A program made the translations under genes and the position numbers. The notes under the pieces were generated by a model. That model worked only from the letters and a program-made list of their open reading frames with translations, searched no databases and had not been told where the DNA came from. Of a stretch of DNA of 64,000 bases, positions 56,601 to 64,000 are shown one piece after another. The stretch covers positions 29,756,558 through 29,820,557 of the forward strand of contig NC_088714.1 in NCBI RefSeq assembly GCF_963576615.1, read 5' to 3'. The first letter of the stretch is position 1; each line of letters opens with the position of its first letter. This DNA comes from Watersipora subatra. Its lineage: Eukaryota > Bryozoa > Gymnolaemata > Cheilostomatida > Watersiporidae.

Positions 56601-59600
56601 TGTAATTTGTAATATACATACATTACAAATTCACCTAATTGGAACCTGGTGAATTTGAGAAGAGTTTAATCCATATATTTATTTCTCGAAGTTTGTGTCT
56701 GTGTTTGTCCAGCTATAGCTGAATAATTAATAGAATTAATTAATTAATAGAATTAATTAATATCTTGGAATTAAAATTTCGGGTTCCGTTGAGTTTGAAC
56801 TGCAAGATTGCGACCGCACGTTTTAAAATCCACACGCTCTACCACTGAGCTACGCAAGGCAAATTGATCACGTATGTTATCATATACCGTATAGCGAATG
56901 CACACGCTAAATGACGTATTATTTGAAACTCTATAAATTCTATTAACTCTATGAAACAAGATGCTTTGTCGTGTTTTCTTGAACTTCTATTTTCGTTTTT
57001 TTGTGAGGTTCAATTGCTAAATCGTGGTCAAGGCCGATTCTTTTCACGCGGACGATTGTATTATTTCCATAGGAAGAGCCTCTGCATTTTCTCTCCATTC
57101 GGTCAGACAAAGACGGTACGATATTCCATTTTTACATTTGTACCAGTATCTCGAGAGGAACCATTAGTGTCGTATTCAAAGTTTTGATGGATAGCTTCTG
57201 GTGTAAAGTAACCTTATTTATACACATACATTTGTATGCAAGCATTGGCATTATTAATTCAATATACATTGTATTTGAATTTTTATTTTATTATCTCAGT
57301 TCGCATTAATTGTATACCAAACCATCTTTTATTGTAATCGTAGCAAAACAGACTTAATTTAGCTATTACTTGCTAATTATTTCACATTTGCATTTAAACC
57401 CTTTTATAGTTGTTTTATTTTTTTTAATTTATTTGGCCTGCACGAAACATTTATCTCATGACACGAAGTTTGAAAGGTACAGTTGTTTGACAAAGTTTGA
57501 AAACCTTTACAGTTGTTTTTATTTTCTCTTAATTTATTTCAACTACACAAATCACTTTTCTCATGATATGTAGTTTGAAAGTTAAAATGGCAAATGTTGT
57601 TATCTGTTAAATACAAATCAATTTTCTGTGCAAAAACTTTTTCATAACCTGAGCAACGCCGGGTTGTACAGCTAGTCATTCATCTAAGTGAAGTAGTAAT
57701 CATAAAGCAAAACATCTGTCTGAAATACTTGAACAAACAACATGCCTTTTCATCAAAGAAACTTGACTGCCTTCTTGTATATCGTGAGAGAGAAATTCGA
57801 CACCTGAACTTCACTTCCTCAGAATTCCAGTCAGACAAGATATCGCTAATTATTGCGTGGTCTTTGCTGTCAACAATGTCATATATGTTGTCTCCCTGCT
57901 TGGTAATGTCAATCTAAAATCACTTGAACATTTTTATAAGCAACCAAATTATCTCTAGAAGAGTAATAGTGGTATCTTTATTATAATAAAAACTGTATCT
58001 CTCTGTCTGTTTGATGCCACAATTGGAGGTCAGCAAAAAATATTGCATCATACACGATTCAAACCCAAGACATTCGGCTTGACAACCCGACACTCTAATA
58101 CCTGAGCTAATTGTCCACCTTCTGGCACTTAAGATAATTGTGCAAACAGTTATCAGCTTCATGTGTTTTATCAGCGCACCTGATGATCTCTCACAGCATA
58201 GACTGTCAGAGTACTAGTATATATTTATACAGAGTACTAGTATATATTTATACAGAGTACTAGTATATATTTATACAGAACATACATGATAGACTGTCAA
58301 AGTACTAGTATATATTTATACAGAACATATATGATAGACTGTCAGAGTACTAGTATATATTTATATAGAACATACATGAGACATAATCATTTAACATTTT
58401 GATTACAATCCTCATCTTTGTAGTACAGTCAAACCTCAACTCACAATCACCTCACCATACTAATTTTTCAACATATGATGCAAAGTTGGAGCGAACATTT
58501 GGCTGGACAAGCAAAATAACTTCCAACATACAATGCACAACATTTTCCAACACCTTCCAGTTTTGTTAGTCAAAGCAATAGCGTTAGTAGAAATTAAAAA
58601 TAAAGCATAACAATAGTAAGAATATTTAAATTAAGTTAATTTAAACTGTTGTTAGTGTAGGTTAGAGTAACTACGCATACATGTATGTTCCTCACCCACT
58701 CTACCTTGACATTGCTCTGGTCTAGTTACAATAAAGTGGCTGAGAAGGTCCTTGACATTGCTCTAGTCTAATACACTATTTAAAATATAGTGGATTAGAA
58801 GGTCCTTAACATTGCTCTAGTCTAATACACCACTTACAATAGAGTGGCCGAGAAGGTCCTTGACATTACGGGAGATGTGAATAAGCTTGCCCGAGCAGGT
58901 ACAGACTAAGAAGAAACCAGGTAGAGCCTCCATCAGACAGTTCTCACCGTCATCTTCATCTTGTAAGTACACTGCCCGAGGACAAGACAGAAACACCATT
59001 AAGGAATATATACACATACTACACGCATATAGTAATTACTAATGTTCACTGCTGACTGCTTTCTTGCACAATAAAGAGTGTTTTGCTGACAGCATATATT
59101 AAAAACAAATCATCAGTGAAAAAATGTATGAAGTCACTTTAGCTATTTCCTTGTAACCTTGTTGAACAAATACATTATTCGATTTATGGACAGAATGGCC
59201 AGAATAGAAATTTACTGGAAAAAAAATTAAAATATAAATCCAATAGCAAATACTGAGACAAAGATTTTAAAAACTTTCAGGAAATCTTTTTGAAATCAAC
59301 TTTCTGCAGAATGCCTTTTTACTTAGGAAAGACACGTAATGTAGTTATGTTAGCTAAACATGCGAAGATTAAATCATTATTCTGTAAAAAATGAAAACTG
59401 TCCTAAGTTGCTAGTATGGGGTTAGTTTTGCGCATCATTATGAATAGTTATTTAATGCTTTTCTGCTTTACAGTTTAAATGTTTATGCAAATCTTTATAT
59501 CATATCTCATTATAGCCAAACCTGGGAATTATCAGATGACAGAAGTAATACAATATACCATATACCTTTTAATCTGTCTACAATCTACATATCTGTCTAG

Positions 59601-60800
59601 CAACGGTTTGCTGATCTATTACTTTAGGTGTCGATTTGTAAACCAGCTTGTTCTATTTTGGTTATCTGCTTATCACCAAACCTCGGCATGTCTGCCTTAC
59701 AGCTACCGCTATAGCCATAAAATGACAACTATTCATATACATAAATCTACAAATAGTTTAAAGAATAGGTTGTACTTACTTTTCAGCTACTGTCAGTTTT
59801 AAGGATGCGGTCTTTCCTTTCATCAGGCTGGAGTGCAGCCTGATGAAAGGAATGGCTGCATCCTTGCAACTGACAGTAGCTGAAAAGTAAGTAAAAACTA
59901 TTCTTAACAGTATTTATATATTAGCTCCATGTTTCATGTTGAGCACTCCTTATTAGCTTTACTTAAGTGATTACTCTTTAGGTTAAATACTTCCACGGTA
60001 GACCTATACAACTGTATATACATATATTTATACTTTTTATACAAAGTTACATAATTATATAAATACATTAATTTTATTCACTATGCAATCATATATCTAC
60101 ACTCAATCATGCATTGTTATTTCATCTACAAATCTATTTATGGTATATAACTGAATATCTGAACATACTAATTTTTCAACATATGATGCAAAAGTGGAGC
60201 AAACATTTGGCTGGACAAGCAAAATAACTTCCAACATCAGGCATATTCATTGATCTATCTAACTGTTGATGTATAGCATCTTTTATCAACCATATCCTCT
60301 ATCTATTGTACTGCACACTGTATGTATACATGTCTGTCTAATTGCAAAGCTGTTCACTCGTGTATATGTCAATCTATGTTATCTTAAAAATGCATCATTA
60401 TTAACATTCAACTCCAACCATACACCACATCTAATACAGTCTGTTAAATGGAACTTACAGTAACAAAAGTTTTCTGAGCTGTTAAAAATTCTCAGTCTGA
60501 ATTAAGATTGGGCTCATGAGGTTGGCCACCAAAGTAATTCACACCACTGACCATAGTACTAACTTACTAAACCGTTTAAGTGACTTACATTGCTGATCAA
60601 AATACGAACTTACCAGGCAAGCCCAAAAAGTGGCATCTTCTGATATATATACAGGCCATGCTCATGACTTCTAGCTGACTAAGACGCTGCAGCGATTTGT
60701 TCTTAAGTGGGAGTAACCCTCTAATATAGTCTATCTCCTGGTTGATCAACTCTCTTCTCTGCTTTGACGATTTTGTTGGCACGACAGGGTCATCTCTACT
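50515..60800 (-). CDS. Npas4/dysf: NPAS4/dysfusion-like bHLH-PAS transcription factor (start exon not found)
   Basis: Exons in transcript order: about 60800-60614 (bHLH), 58971-58838 and 57913-57746 (PAS-A), 55271-55087 and 54912-54806 (PAS-B), 54153-54106 (tentative), 53890-53743, 53531-53319, 53196-53177 (tentative microexon), 52644-52472, 51264-51139, 50643-50515. Phases agree throughout; about 545 codons without the missing first exon. The bHLH and PAS-A sequences resemble NPAS4/dysfusion specifically: LLPLKNKSLQRLSQLEVMSM, ALPGFFLVCTCSGKLIHISR, LLGHSI/IDITKQGDNIYDIV and FRCRISLSRYTRRQSSFF. Such factors dimerise with ARNT/Tango and act in the nucleus (activity-dependent neurons in vertebrates, tracheal fusion in insects). 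The C-terminal half is Ser/Pro/acidic, as expected of a transactivation region, without recognised motifs. The PAS-B end lacks the Trp-x-Trp usual in relatives. Confidence 0.9.
51139..51264 (-). CDS. Npas4/dysf: bHLH-PAS exon, acidic C-terminal region
   Basis: 126 nt, acceptor gattag, donor gtgtgt. WINELLDVDLIFHRQRLLDD then ITLHENEGRFQENIDDVFYI. The acidic amphipathic pattern suits a transactivation segment (inference). Confidence 0.8.
51376..52092. mobile_element. Candidate pogo/Tc1-like non-autonomous element in bHLH-PAS intron
   Basis: Ends CAGTCAAACCTTTAT (left) and TAGAGGTTTGACTG (right) are inverted; the left is preceded by TA, the right flank is aa, so the TA duplication is not clean. 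CAGTCAAACCT ends are typical of pogo/Tc1 relatives. A single left-type end (tacagtcaaacctcaac) is at 58425. The interior holds the 61-bp tandem repeat. Confidence 0.5.
51672..51900. repeat. 61-bp tandem repeat, ~4 copies
   Basis: Unit caagataggcaatgcataga then cttggaggtagagcagtaat, agagatactcaaatggagga; copies differ by small substitutions and one has a deletion of about 10 bp. Confidence 0.92.
52472..52644 (-). CDS. Npas4/dysf: bHLH-PAS exon, C-terminal region
   Basis: 173 nt, acceptor gttgtcag, donor gtaggt. AMNDAVILFLGSSEVHVSRE, INQLLYSDSAWDYATPYQSP and HREKLIDNCIYHQVNSS. No recognised domain. Its entry phase does not fit the exon at 53319 directly, which implies the microexon at 53177-53196 or another exon. 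Confidence 0.72.
53177..53196 (-). CDS. Npas4/dysf: Tentative 20-nt microexon of the bHLH-PAS gene
   Basis: Acceptor actacttacag, then atacagcaaaacacttgata and a gtaata donor. Its length and position restore phase between 53319 (phase 2) and 52644 (needs 1 nt) and the reading stays open (YSKTLD). Support is phase and splice dinucleotides only. Confidence 0.35.
53319..53531 (-). CDS. Npas4/dysf: bHLH-PAS exon, Ser/Pro-rich
   Basis: 213 nt, acceptor tatatgtag, donor gtgagt. ETFSDNSQDQEESPTEQNSY, ACASPERWSEKFSFPANNPL and LPTYVSPFAPVMKPSSSHSP. Likely disordered region after the PAS domains. Confidence 0.8.
53743..53890 (-). CDS. Npas4/dysf: bHLH-PAS exon, end of PAS-B region
   Basis: Acceptor after 53891 (atttatag) or 7 nt further in (tttgcag); donor gtgaga. 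ESIFYGNFTNFQGKTIPAAI then SLQKYRIEEEDFAIISTVQI, aligning with the last strand and following segment of PAS-B in NPAS4-like proteins. The usual Trp-x-Trp before this point is absent. Confidence 0.75.
54106..54153 (-). CDS. Npas4/dysf: Tentative bHLH-PAS exon within PAS-B
   Basis: 48 nt, acceptor cactataag, donor gtgcct; NYGKASRLQFDGSQS, where the SRLQ.DG pattern resembles the strand RLQ.K.G of PAS-B. Phase fits the exon at 54912 and the 53890 start. Evidence is weak; the true exon may be elsewhere in 53891-54805. Confidence 0.35.
54240..54500. repeat. Dispersed repeat, copy 1
   Basis: Shares with 60905-61160 the tracts ggtgaacagcaaata, ttagttttacta, atgattaaagatattg and a tattac.....ggataacta segment; about 250 bp with indels. 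Both copies lie at the bHLH-PAS locus on the same strand. Nature unknown. Confidence 0.6.
54806..54912 (-). CDS. Npas4/dysf: bHLH-PAS exon, PAS-B second part
   Basis: 107 nt, acceptor aatttacag, donor gtacac. CEYYLGFTEDELLGRSWYEF then IAPGSLAKAAKHHAQ, the typical PAS core (YLGF...EL.G.SWY...HP.D) of this family. Confidence 0.93.
55087..55271 (-). CDS. Npas4/dysf: bHLH-PAS exon, PAS-A end to PAS-B start
   Basis: 185 nt, acceptor tttaatacag, donor gtaagt. PIQVTGYFNIPATGLAVQEP, VLVAMCTPILSPAIKK and FTSVHLLDMTFREVSPM: last PAS-A strands (family: I.GRF...FTAFCTPL), linker, first PAS-B strand. Confidence 0.9.
55661..55905. repeat. AT-rich simple repeat
   Basis: Long runs of ta/atat with interspersed tgtctgtaatat. 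Similar AT-rich low-complexity sequence continues at 56280-56630. Open frames here are artefacts. Confidence 0.9.
55910..56240 (-). mobile_element. Helitron 3'-end, second family, with tRNA-like segment
   Basis: Minus-strand 3' end CTAG at 55913-55910, hairpin cccaggcaacgccgggt. Matches 45734-46000. On the plus strand 56155-56215 reads tggttaacttggtaaggcgc, ggactggtgaaccagagggt and ccaagatcaaacc, recalling D-arm, anticodon arm (CTGGTGAACCAG hairpin) and T-loop of a tRNA. No acceptor stem or CCA-ready end, so it is not called as a tRNA gene. Confidence 0.65.
56670..57675 (+). mobile_element. Non-autonomous Helitron in bHLH-PAS intron
   Basis: A/TCCATATATTTATTTCTC then gaagtttgtgtctgtgtttg at the 5' end; gagcaacgccgggttgtacagctag before T at the 3' end (hairpin with CTAG). 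The centre shares cggtcagacaaag and cgagaggaacca with the other copies. An antisense tRNA-like block at 56800-56865 reads gtagctcagtggtagagcg and gcagttcaaact on the minus strand. Confidence 0.82.
57746..57913 (-). CDS. Npas4/dysf: bHLH-PAS exon, PAS-A second part
   Basis: 168 nt, acceptor gattttag, phase 0. IDITKQGDNIYDIVDSKDHA, IISDILSDWNSEEVKFRCRI and SLSRYTRRQSSFFDEK, with the FRCR...S..RRQS block diagnostic of the NPAS4/dysfusion group. The 3' boundary that fits phase and homology is AAG/gcatgt, a GC donor. Confidence 0.9.
57990..58215 (-). repeat. tRNA-derived (SINE-like) dispersed repeat, copy 2
   Basis: On the minus strand ttagctcaggtattagagtg (A box), a hairpin tcgggttgtcaagccga (anticodon-arm position) and ggtttgaatc (B box) lie in tRNA order. 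The 3' body acctgatgatctctcacagca..gactgtcagagtactagta is shared with 23690-23895. Confidence 0.6.
58195..58380. repeat. Short tandem repeats after the SINE-like element
   Basis: Copies of gagtactagtatatatttata then caga, and a longer unit that adds acatacatgatagactgtca; two nested periods. Confidence 0.9.
58453..58535. repeat. Dispersed 80-bp repeat, copy 1
   Basis: catactaatttttcaacata, tgatgcaaa, gtggagc, then gaacatttggctggacaagc and aaaataacttccaacat recur at 60164-60240 with about four differences. It follows a TA/CAGTCAAACCTCAACTC end at 58425 and may be part of a pogo-like element. Confidence 0.8.
58735..58870. repeat. 54-bp tandem repeat spanning an exon/intron junction
   Basis: The block gagaaggtccttgacatt recurs with 54-bp period (58744, 58798, 58852). 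The copy at 58838-58870 is the coding end of the PAS-A exon with its gtaagt donor; the other two lie in the downstream intron on the minus strand. The farthest copy retains GTAA, the middle one has lost the GT. Confidence 0.9.
58838..58971 (-). CDS. Npas4/dysf: bHLH-PAS exon, PAS-A first part
   Basis: 134 nt, acceptor ctcgggcag, donor gtaagt. YLQDEDDGENCLMEALPGFF then LVCTCSGKLIHISRNVKDLL and GHSI, the first PAS-A strands and helix (family: ALPGF.LV....GK...S..V...LGHS). Confidence 0.93.
59761..59905. repeat. 145-bp near-perfect hairpin (70-bp arms, 5-nt loop)
   Basis: Arms 59761-59830 and 59836-59905 pair at 63 of 70 positions around gagtg. The left arm carries acttacttttcagctactgt and ttcctttcatcaggctg, the right their complements. 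It lies in the intron between the bHLH and PAS-A exons. No TIR/TSD of a known element was seen. Confidence 0.92.
60164..60240. repeat. Dispersed 80-bp repeat, copy 2
   Basis: Second copy of the repeat at 58453-58535. Confidence 0.8.
60614..60800 (-). CDS. Npas4/dysf: bHLH-PAS exon, bHLH domain
   Basis: Donor gtaagt at 60613. KSSKQRRELINQEIDYIRGL, LPLKNKSLQRLSQLEVMSMA and CIYIRRCHFLGLP make a full helix-loop-helix with part of the basic region, close to ASK.RRD.IN.EI..L..LLPL in NPAS4. There is no in-frame ATG; an in-frame TAG occurs upstream, so the start codon must be in an earlier exon. The acceptor is probably gctgttgtag at about 60801-60805 (end uncertain). Confidence 0.88.
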
Positions 60801-63800
60801 ACAACAGCAGCATTCTATCGCTGACTTCTATTGACTGGTGGCAGGTTTATACAATCGCAAGTAAAAATAGAATACGAATATAAATACAATATAAATATAA
60901 TATTTTATGTGCATGTATGAGGGTGAACAGCAAATAGATTTAGTTTTACTATTTAAATCTTTTATACTATTCAGCAAACATTTTGTAGTTGCTGTCTAAA
61001 TGTTTAATCTGATTTTTATTTCTACTGTTTATCATTATTTTTTTATACATAAAAACACATTTTACTAATTTATAAATGAAAATTGATTAAAGATATTGTA
61101 AAAACACAAAAGCATTACGCACTTTTTTGAAATATTATTATTACCATGATAACTAAAAATGCTATTTACAGAAACAGTAAGATATTTTTTACAATTGACC
61201 AAACTCTGACCTGTTAAATGGCCAAATGCAATCCAAATATGAGGCATTAGCCAATTGCTAAAGAAATAATTAACAAATAATTAAAAAAAACCAAAAGATA
61301 CCGTTTCACAGAAGCTACACAAATATTTATACTGTGCTTCTTAATACACTAAAATTACATTACATGTATAATTTATAAAACCAATCATACAGGTTTCAAT
61401 TGACATCTAATTACACAGCAATGATATTTTATGTTATTTGCTGTCGATCTGTAACAAAAATTAATATGTTGTGACTCCCTTGATCCTTGTTTAATTAGTT
61501 TTTATAACATTTGTTTAAAGTAACCACATTATTGTTTTCGTTTGATCTCGTGTAAATTTTTTTTAAACAGTTATAGATTTGTTGAGAGATAAATTTTCAA
61601 GTTACTACATCGAAAATTGTACAAAATCCTGTGATATGTAATAAAACTATATCTATACTATATACACTGCATTTACCAAGATGTAACTCAACATTTTGCA
61701 ATGCGTTACAAATAAGTTTGTGTATTCGTATTATGAGTTTTTAAAGGAGTTTTTACTATATAAATATATATAATATGACTGTGGTTAGGATAGATCCCGT
61801 CTTTAACTTCCAGATTAAGCATTTAATTTGAATGTATTTAGTAAACTTCTACATGGGTAACTCATGGCATGAGATTTAAGTGTGTTCAAGGAGAAATCAG
61901 GGTAAAGATGGATGAACCAATTATTTATATATTTATGTAGATAAAAAAGAATGTTGAATGCTCAGACTGTTATACAGATTATAAATGTTTGAGTTTTTCA
62001 AAGTTAATAATTTTAACCCTGTAAATAAAATAAACTTTAAAAACATACAGTAAAATGATACAGGATGGAATAGAGTATTTCTGCTTAACCTATAGACTAG
62101 GAAAACACAAGTTAAGCTGAAGTATTTAACCTTGATTCATACAACCTATGTAAGTTTGACCTACCTATATTTCCCGCGTGCAAATTGACTACAACTATTT
62201 GGTGTATATGTTCAATTAGAAACGCATTTTAATGATTATTTTCACACCAGTTTTGCATTATACAAACCACCTGGGGAACATAGCATTCACATTTACTAAC
62301 CTGTCTGTATATGTGTACCTTTTGAGTAGCATCAAGTACAAAGCCTAACCAGTGATACATCTATGAGTAAACACTAAGCACTGATACATCTATGTGTATT
62401 AAATCTTGCATTTAATAGACCCATTCAGATTCCTAGTTCACAATTACTTAGCTCGTCTCCCATGAGTAATTAATGTTGTTGGGTTAGCCATTAATGACCT
62501 AACTCACCCCAAAATATTGCCGTGAAAAAAACAACTCATCTTTTCAATTAATACAAGTGAGTCTATTGTGCTCTTTGTTAGGTTTCAGCTTGAAAAGGTT
62601 TGAGAAAACGCATAGTATAGAAACAAACATTCTCCTATGAGAAATACAAGTACATTGACATCTTCCTGCTTCTAGATTATTTTGGAGTAGATCTTAAAAA
62701 TTCATCTAACAAGTTTAGATCTGTTAGGAAAGCGCAGATATTTTCCATCGTAAAACAAATAAATAATGGCCAATCTAATCAGAATTTTATTAAAAAGAAA
62801 CTTATCGAGTTTAACGTGTCTCTTATGAAATAAAACTTGAAAGGTTTAAAATGATTCAGCTAAATTAAACTACTCACAAAACAGCTTTACAAAAGACAGC
62901 ATTTACCCTTTGGCAACATTTTACACATTTGATAACAGATAGAAAAAAGTACAGTAGCAGTTTTAGTTGCACTGCTGCTGCAAATAAACATAATTGAATG
63001 TTTATACAAATTTTAGATATTATTTTGCAAATAGTGAATTTCATGAAAGGTTTTGCGCTTTCGCACCTGTAAAGGATACAATTATTGTGTGAGCTATGCT
63101 CAATACTACAATACACACATTCACTCTAATTATCATCAATCCAATTGTTTTTCAGAAAATTTAAATATGGCAGATTTGGTTATTTTATATACTAGACTCA
63201 TCAATACTTTGTTAATAGATTTACTCAAAGAGGTTTTAAACTGTGAAAACTAGTAATCGTGTAAGAAAATTTAAAATATCCAATGTTATTATACCACTTT
63301 CTTATTGAGTGTTCTATCAACTCATTCTTTTAACCAGCTACACAGGAAATTTCTAAGTTCATACTTTTGTATAGTTTGGTTATGCCACTTTAGTAATGTC
63401 CTTGCCACAATGAATCATCGTTTATCATTTTATAAATTTTTAATAACAAAAAGCTTCTTTGATAAAAGTAAACTATATCTTAGTTCTGTACAGTAAATTT
63501 GCAAAACAAGCTCGAGAATTCCATGCCAGATGTTCTAAGTCATCAACCCAAGAAAGACTCATACAAGACTGACTTACCCATGATAGTTCACAGAAAAATA
63601 CTGTCCAAACATAGTTTGAAGGTCAATAGATAGAACCTTTCAAAATCCAGACCTATCGGTTTCTATCCTATATTTCAGGCTTAAAATCTTCCAAAATGTT
63701 TAAATTTGAATTTGATCACGTATAATAAAAACATCTGGTTGATGACAATGACCAGCTAATACTGCTAGCATGGTAGCTGAGAAACCAAAAATAGACCGCA

Positions 63801-64000
63801 CGTATTTAACGATCCTCAGATCATGATTTCAGATGTTATCTAGATTTATCTGAATTAGATCCCGTCTCTCGGTGGAATAACATTATATTTATGCGAGGTA
63901 GGTGCGAGGTTAGTGCATTGTTAACTCGGTTATTATGATACGATTAGCCTTGTTTACAACAAATTCAATGCAATTAGCTCATCCATTAATTTTAACAACT
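60801..64000. other. No gene recognised; presumed upstream region of the bHLH-PAS gene
   Basis: Should contain the missing first exon and promoter of the bHLH-PAS gene. A dispersed-repeat copy (60905-61160) is present. No other protein-like frame or element was recognised on either strand. Confidence 0.4.
60905..61160. repeat. Dispersed repeat, copy 2
   Basis: Second copy of the repeat at 54240-54500, with shared gggtgaacagcaaatag, ttagttttacta and attgattaaagatattg tracts. Confidence 0.6.

Noticed and set aside
56800-56870. Minus-strand tRNA gene with gtagctcagtggtagagcg
   Set aside because: The anticodon arm and acceptor stem do not fold cleanly; part of the Helitron at 56670.

Overview
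The window is AT-rich metazoan nuclear DNA. Its genes are split into short exons with GT-AG introns, its intergenic DNA is long, and many mobile-element remnants are scattered through it. The gene content (an NPAS4/dysfusion-type bHLH-PAS factor, a Speedy/RINGO CDK activator, an SLC25A42-type mitochondrial carrier and a laminin-G protein) and the Helitron family ending in an accggcgttgcc-like hairpin fit an invertebrate bilaterian, most likely a lophotrochozoan (bryozoan or mollusc). That placement is inference; I cannot name the species. Exons were assembled by eye from splice signals, phase agreement and family resemblance.

Layout. 1-1272 (minus): two phase-compatible exons of a laminin-G domain protein that runs off the left edge. 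4243-17980 (minus): a complete seven-exon Speedy/RINGO gene of about 456 codons; its introns hold a 1,062-bp hAT element with an 8-bp target duplication and a Helitron carrying a decayed Pif1-like helicase. 18000-28000: no confident gene; Helitron copies, a tRNA-derived repeat, a TIR element with an internal duplication, a 189-bp MITE and a few weak exon candidates. 28013-33927 (minus): a Ty3/gypsy (Mag-like) LTR retrotransposon with 142-bp LTRs and a perfect 5-bp target duplication, coding-dead, and broken inside its reverse transcriptase by a nested TA-flanked element. 33967-34171 (plus): a possible two-exon 39-aa ORF. 38699-47527 (plus): a complete seven-coding-exon SLC25A42-like carrier of 326 aa, preceded by a 21-bp minisatellite. 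50515-60800 (minus): an NPAS4/dysfusion-like bHLH-PAS gene of at least 10 confident exons plus two tentative ones; the exon carrying the start codon was not found. 60801-64000: no gene recognised.

The host genes are unrelated in pathway (cell cycle, mitochondrial cofactor transport, transcription) and appear to be ordinary neighbours. The more unusual features are structural: a 70-bp-arm hairpin in a bHLH-PAS intron, a 54-bp tandem duplication spanning an exon/intron junction, a probable GC-AG intron, a probable 20-nt microexon, Helitrons that repeatedly carry antisense tRNA-like segments, and a retrotransposon whose LTRs are almost identical although its coding region is heavily damaged. I found no operon-like or CRISPR-like system and nothing that I would call a new biological system.
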